A program made the translations under genes and the position numbers. 14,570 nt of DNA, taken from an uncultured Bacilli bacterium. Lineage in GTDB: Bacteria; Bacillota_I; Bacilli_A; RF39; UBA660. This document shows positions 13,558 to 14,570 of this stretch, piece after piece; the first letter of the stretch is position 1; every line of letters begins with the position of its first letter. The stretch is taken from positions 1 through 14,570 of the forward strand of contig CANRCI010000028.1 in the NCBI GenBank assembly GCA_947629075.1. Reading direction: 5' to 3'. The notes under the pieces were generated by a model, which worked only from the letters and a program-made list of their open reading frames with translations, had not been told where the DNA came from and searched no databases.

Positions 13558-14421
13558 TTACATCCTATCTACAGTAACATTACCAATTAATCCATTTTTA
13601 AAATCATTAATAATTATATGGTATACCTTCTCATAATCAGTCTCTCCACCTTTACCTAACGCTCCACGTTTTTTAGCAATTATATCTAAAGTCGGTAAAA
13701 GATTATCAAAATCGATATCTTCAATTCCATACCTATTCTTTAAATTTTCACTATATAAGGTATTCATCTTTTTCAATATGTGAATAGCTAATTGTTCTTC
13801 ATCTAAAATTTCTTCTTTTATTGAAGAGAGACTAGCCAAGTTATAAGCATGATCTTGATTTTCTAGTTTAGGCCACAAAATACCCGGTGAATCCAATAAT
13901 TCGATATCTTTGTTAATTCTAATCCATCCTAAATTTTTAGTAACTCCTGGTCGATTACCAATAGCTACAGCTTTCTTATTAACCAAACGATTTATCAAAG
14001 TACTTTTCCCTACATTAGGAACTCCAACAACCAATGCCCTAATACTTCTAGGTTTCATACCACGAAGGCGCCTTTTCTCATTCATATCTTTTAATACTTG
14101 ATTACTTATTTCAATTATTTTAGATACTGATTTAGGATCGTTTAAAAGATCACAAACTACTACCTGATAACCAAGTGACTCATAATAACTGACAAACTTA
14201 TCTGTTTCTTTTTTATCACACAAATCATACTTGGTCATAACAAGTATTTTAGGCTTATTCTTAATAAAATTATCTATATCGACTATTTTAGAACTAAGAG
14301 GCATTCTACTATCAATTACTTCATAAACTATATCAATAAGTGATATATTCTTTTCAATCTCTTTTTTGGTTTTGACCATATGTCCTGGATACCAATTGAT
14401 ATTTGTCTTATTTTCATTCAT
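13558..14421 (-). CDS. rbgA: Ribosome biogenesis GTPase RbgA (YlqF)
   Basis: RbgA is a circularly permuted GTPase needed for late assembly of the 50S subunit; it promotes incorporation of late proteins such as L16 and is released on GTP hydrolysis. The 287-residue protein has the diagnostic N-terminus NWYPGHMVK (9-17), then permuted G motifs: TKYD (63-66, G4), GVPNVGKS (133-140, G1), RPGVT (157-161, G2) and DSPG followed by ILWPK (177-185, G3). The C-terminal domain (KKRG...GG..DY) is the family's RNA-binding helical part. The length matches Bacillus YlqF (282). I chose the ATG at 14421, which has GGAAGTGAT a few bases upstream, over a TTG at 14436. It overlaps the stop of the upstream gene by 8 bases (ATGAATGA). 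Confidence 0.95.
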   Translation of the reverse strand: MNENKTNINWYPGHMVKTKKEIEKNISLIDIVYEVIDSRMPLSSKIVDIDNFIKNKPKILVMTKYDLCDKKETDKFVSYYESLGYQVVVCDLLNDPKSVSKIIEISNQVLKDMNEKRRLRGMKPRSIRALVVGVPNVGKSTLINRLVNKKAVAIGNRPGVTKNLGWIRINKDIELLDSPGILWPKLENQDHAYNLASLSSIKEEILDEEQLAIHILKKMNTLYSENLKNRYGIEDIDFDNLLPTLDIIAKKRGALGKGGETDYEKVYHIIINDFKNGLIGNVTVDRM

Positions 14422-14570
14422 TTTTATCACTTCCAATTTCTTTTAGTATTTTATCATTTTCAAGAAATTTATCAAAATCTGAAATAAATAATGTGTCTTG
14501 CTTTTTTCTAAATTTATCATATTCTTTATATGCAAGTTCCTGTGCCACTTTATGAGAAATTTTTCCAGAG
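14414..14570 (-). CDS. RhuM-like protein, C-terminal end (runs off right edge)
   Basis: The last 51 codons of a gene that begins beyond the right edge. The protein ends SGKISHKVAQELAYKEYDKF followed by RKKQDTLF, ISDFDKFLENDK and a charged tail. The pattern G-K-[IV]-S-H-x-x-A-x-x-x-A-x-x-E-[YF]-x-x-[FY] followed by SDFD is how I remember the C-terminus of the RhuM family, a virulence-island protein family of uncertain function, common in gut Firmicutes and often near mobile or toxin-antitoxin genes. The match rests on a short segment, so other helical families are possible. Its stop overlaps the rbgA start by 8 bases, and the rbgA ribosome binding site lies inside it, so the two are in one transcript. 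Confidence 0.5.
   Translation of the reverse strand, partial: SGKISHKVAQELAYKEYDKFRKKQDTLFISDFDKFLENDKILKEIGSDKNE

Noticed and set aside
8286..14101. Several 60-130 codon frames on the plus strand, and one extra minus-strand frame, inside parE, priA, rnhB and rbgA
   Set aside because: All lie opposite or within clearly conserved genes, lack ribosome binding sites and show no recognisable motifs; they are shadow frames.
1..14570. CRISPR arrays, insertion sequences, prophage genes, tRNA or rRNA genes
   Set aside because: I saw no spaced direct repeats, transposase motifs, tRNA cloverleaf or rRNA sequence; nearly all the DNA is accounted for by the listed genes.
1..14570. Mycoplasma-type genetic code (TGA as Trp)
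   Set aside because: TGA ends the RhuM-like, U32 and ylbF-like frames at sensible overlaps with the next starts, and Trp residues in parC, priA and rbgA are encoded by TGG.

Overview
The window looks like chromosomal core DNA from an AT-rich, low-GC Gram-positive bacterium of the Bacilli/Mollicutes-like (Firmicutes) lineage, probably an uncultured gut-type relative. The evidence is gene content and order shared with Bacillus (rbgA-rnhB, parE-parC, and a ylbD-ylbE ... ylbF-rsmD cluster), AGGAGG/AGGTGAT-type ribosome binding sites, and sigma-A type TATAAT promoters. The genetic code appears standard: TGA is used as a stop (the RhuM-like, U32 and ylbF-like genes) and Trp is TGG, so this is not a code-4 mycoplasma. 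Every gene lies on the minus strand, so transcription runs from high to low coordinates.

Reading in the direction of transcription, the window divides into five probable transcription units, separated by hairpin terminators. (1) The 3' end of a RhuM-like gene overlaps rbgA (50S assembly GTPase), followed by rnhB (RNase HII), with a terminator at the rnhB stop. (2) After a 210-base spacer with two promoter candidates come priA (replication restart helicase) and a tightly coupled unknown gene that ends in a possible sliding-clamp-binding motif; a strong terminator follows. (3) parE and parC (topoisomerase IV) are followed by ylbD-like and ylbE-like genes and an AU-rich terminator. (4) A single gene encodes a MerR-type regulator with two extra C-terminal domains and ends inside its own terminator hairpin. 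(5) A large U32-family protein (RlhA-like architecture), a short YlbF/YmcA-family protein and rsmD (16S rRNA methyltransferase) form overlapping genes. Then comes the start of a small protein with a prepilin-like N-terminus that runs off the left edge.

The themes are ribosome maturation and rRNA modification (RbgA, U32/RlhA-like, RsmD, possibly YlbF-like) and replication or chromosome topology (RnhB, PriA, ParE, ParC). The ylbD-E...F-rsmD neighbourhood of Bacillus is still recognisable, but ylbG is absent and the regulator and U32 genes sit inside it. I found no rRNA, tRNA, CRISPR array, insertion sequence or long repeat. No wholly new multi-gene system is evident. The most interesting items are the unknown protein coupled to PriA, the atypical pilin-like protein, the fused MerR-type sensor, the rearranged ylb cluster, and a compact regulatory style in which stop codons lie in terminators and -10 boxes lie almost against ribosome binding sites. 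Several longest-ORF starts lie upstream of the likely true start, and the starts given here follow the ribosome binding sites.
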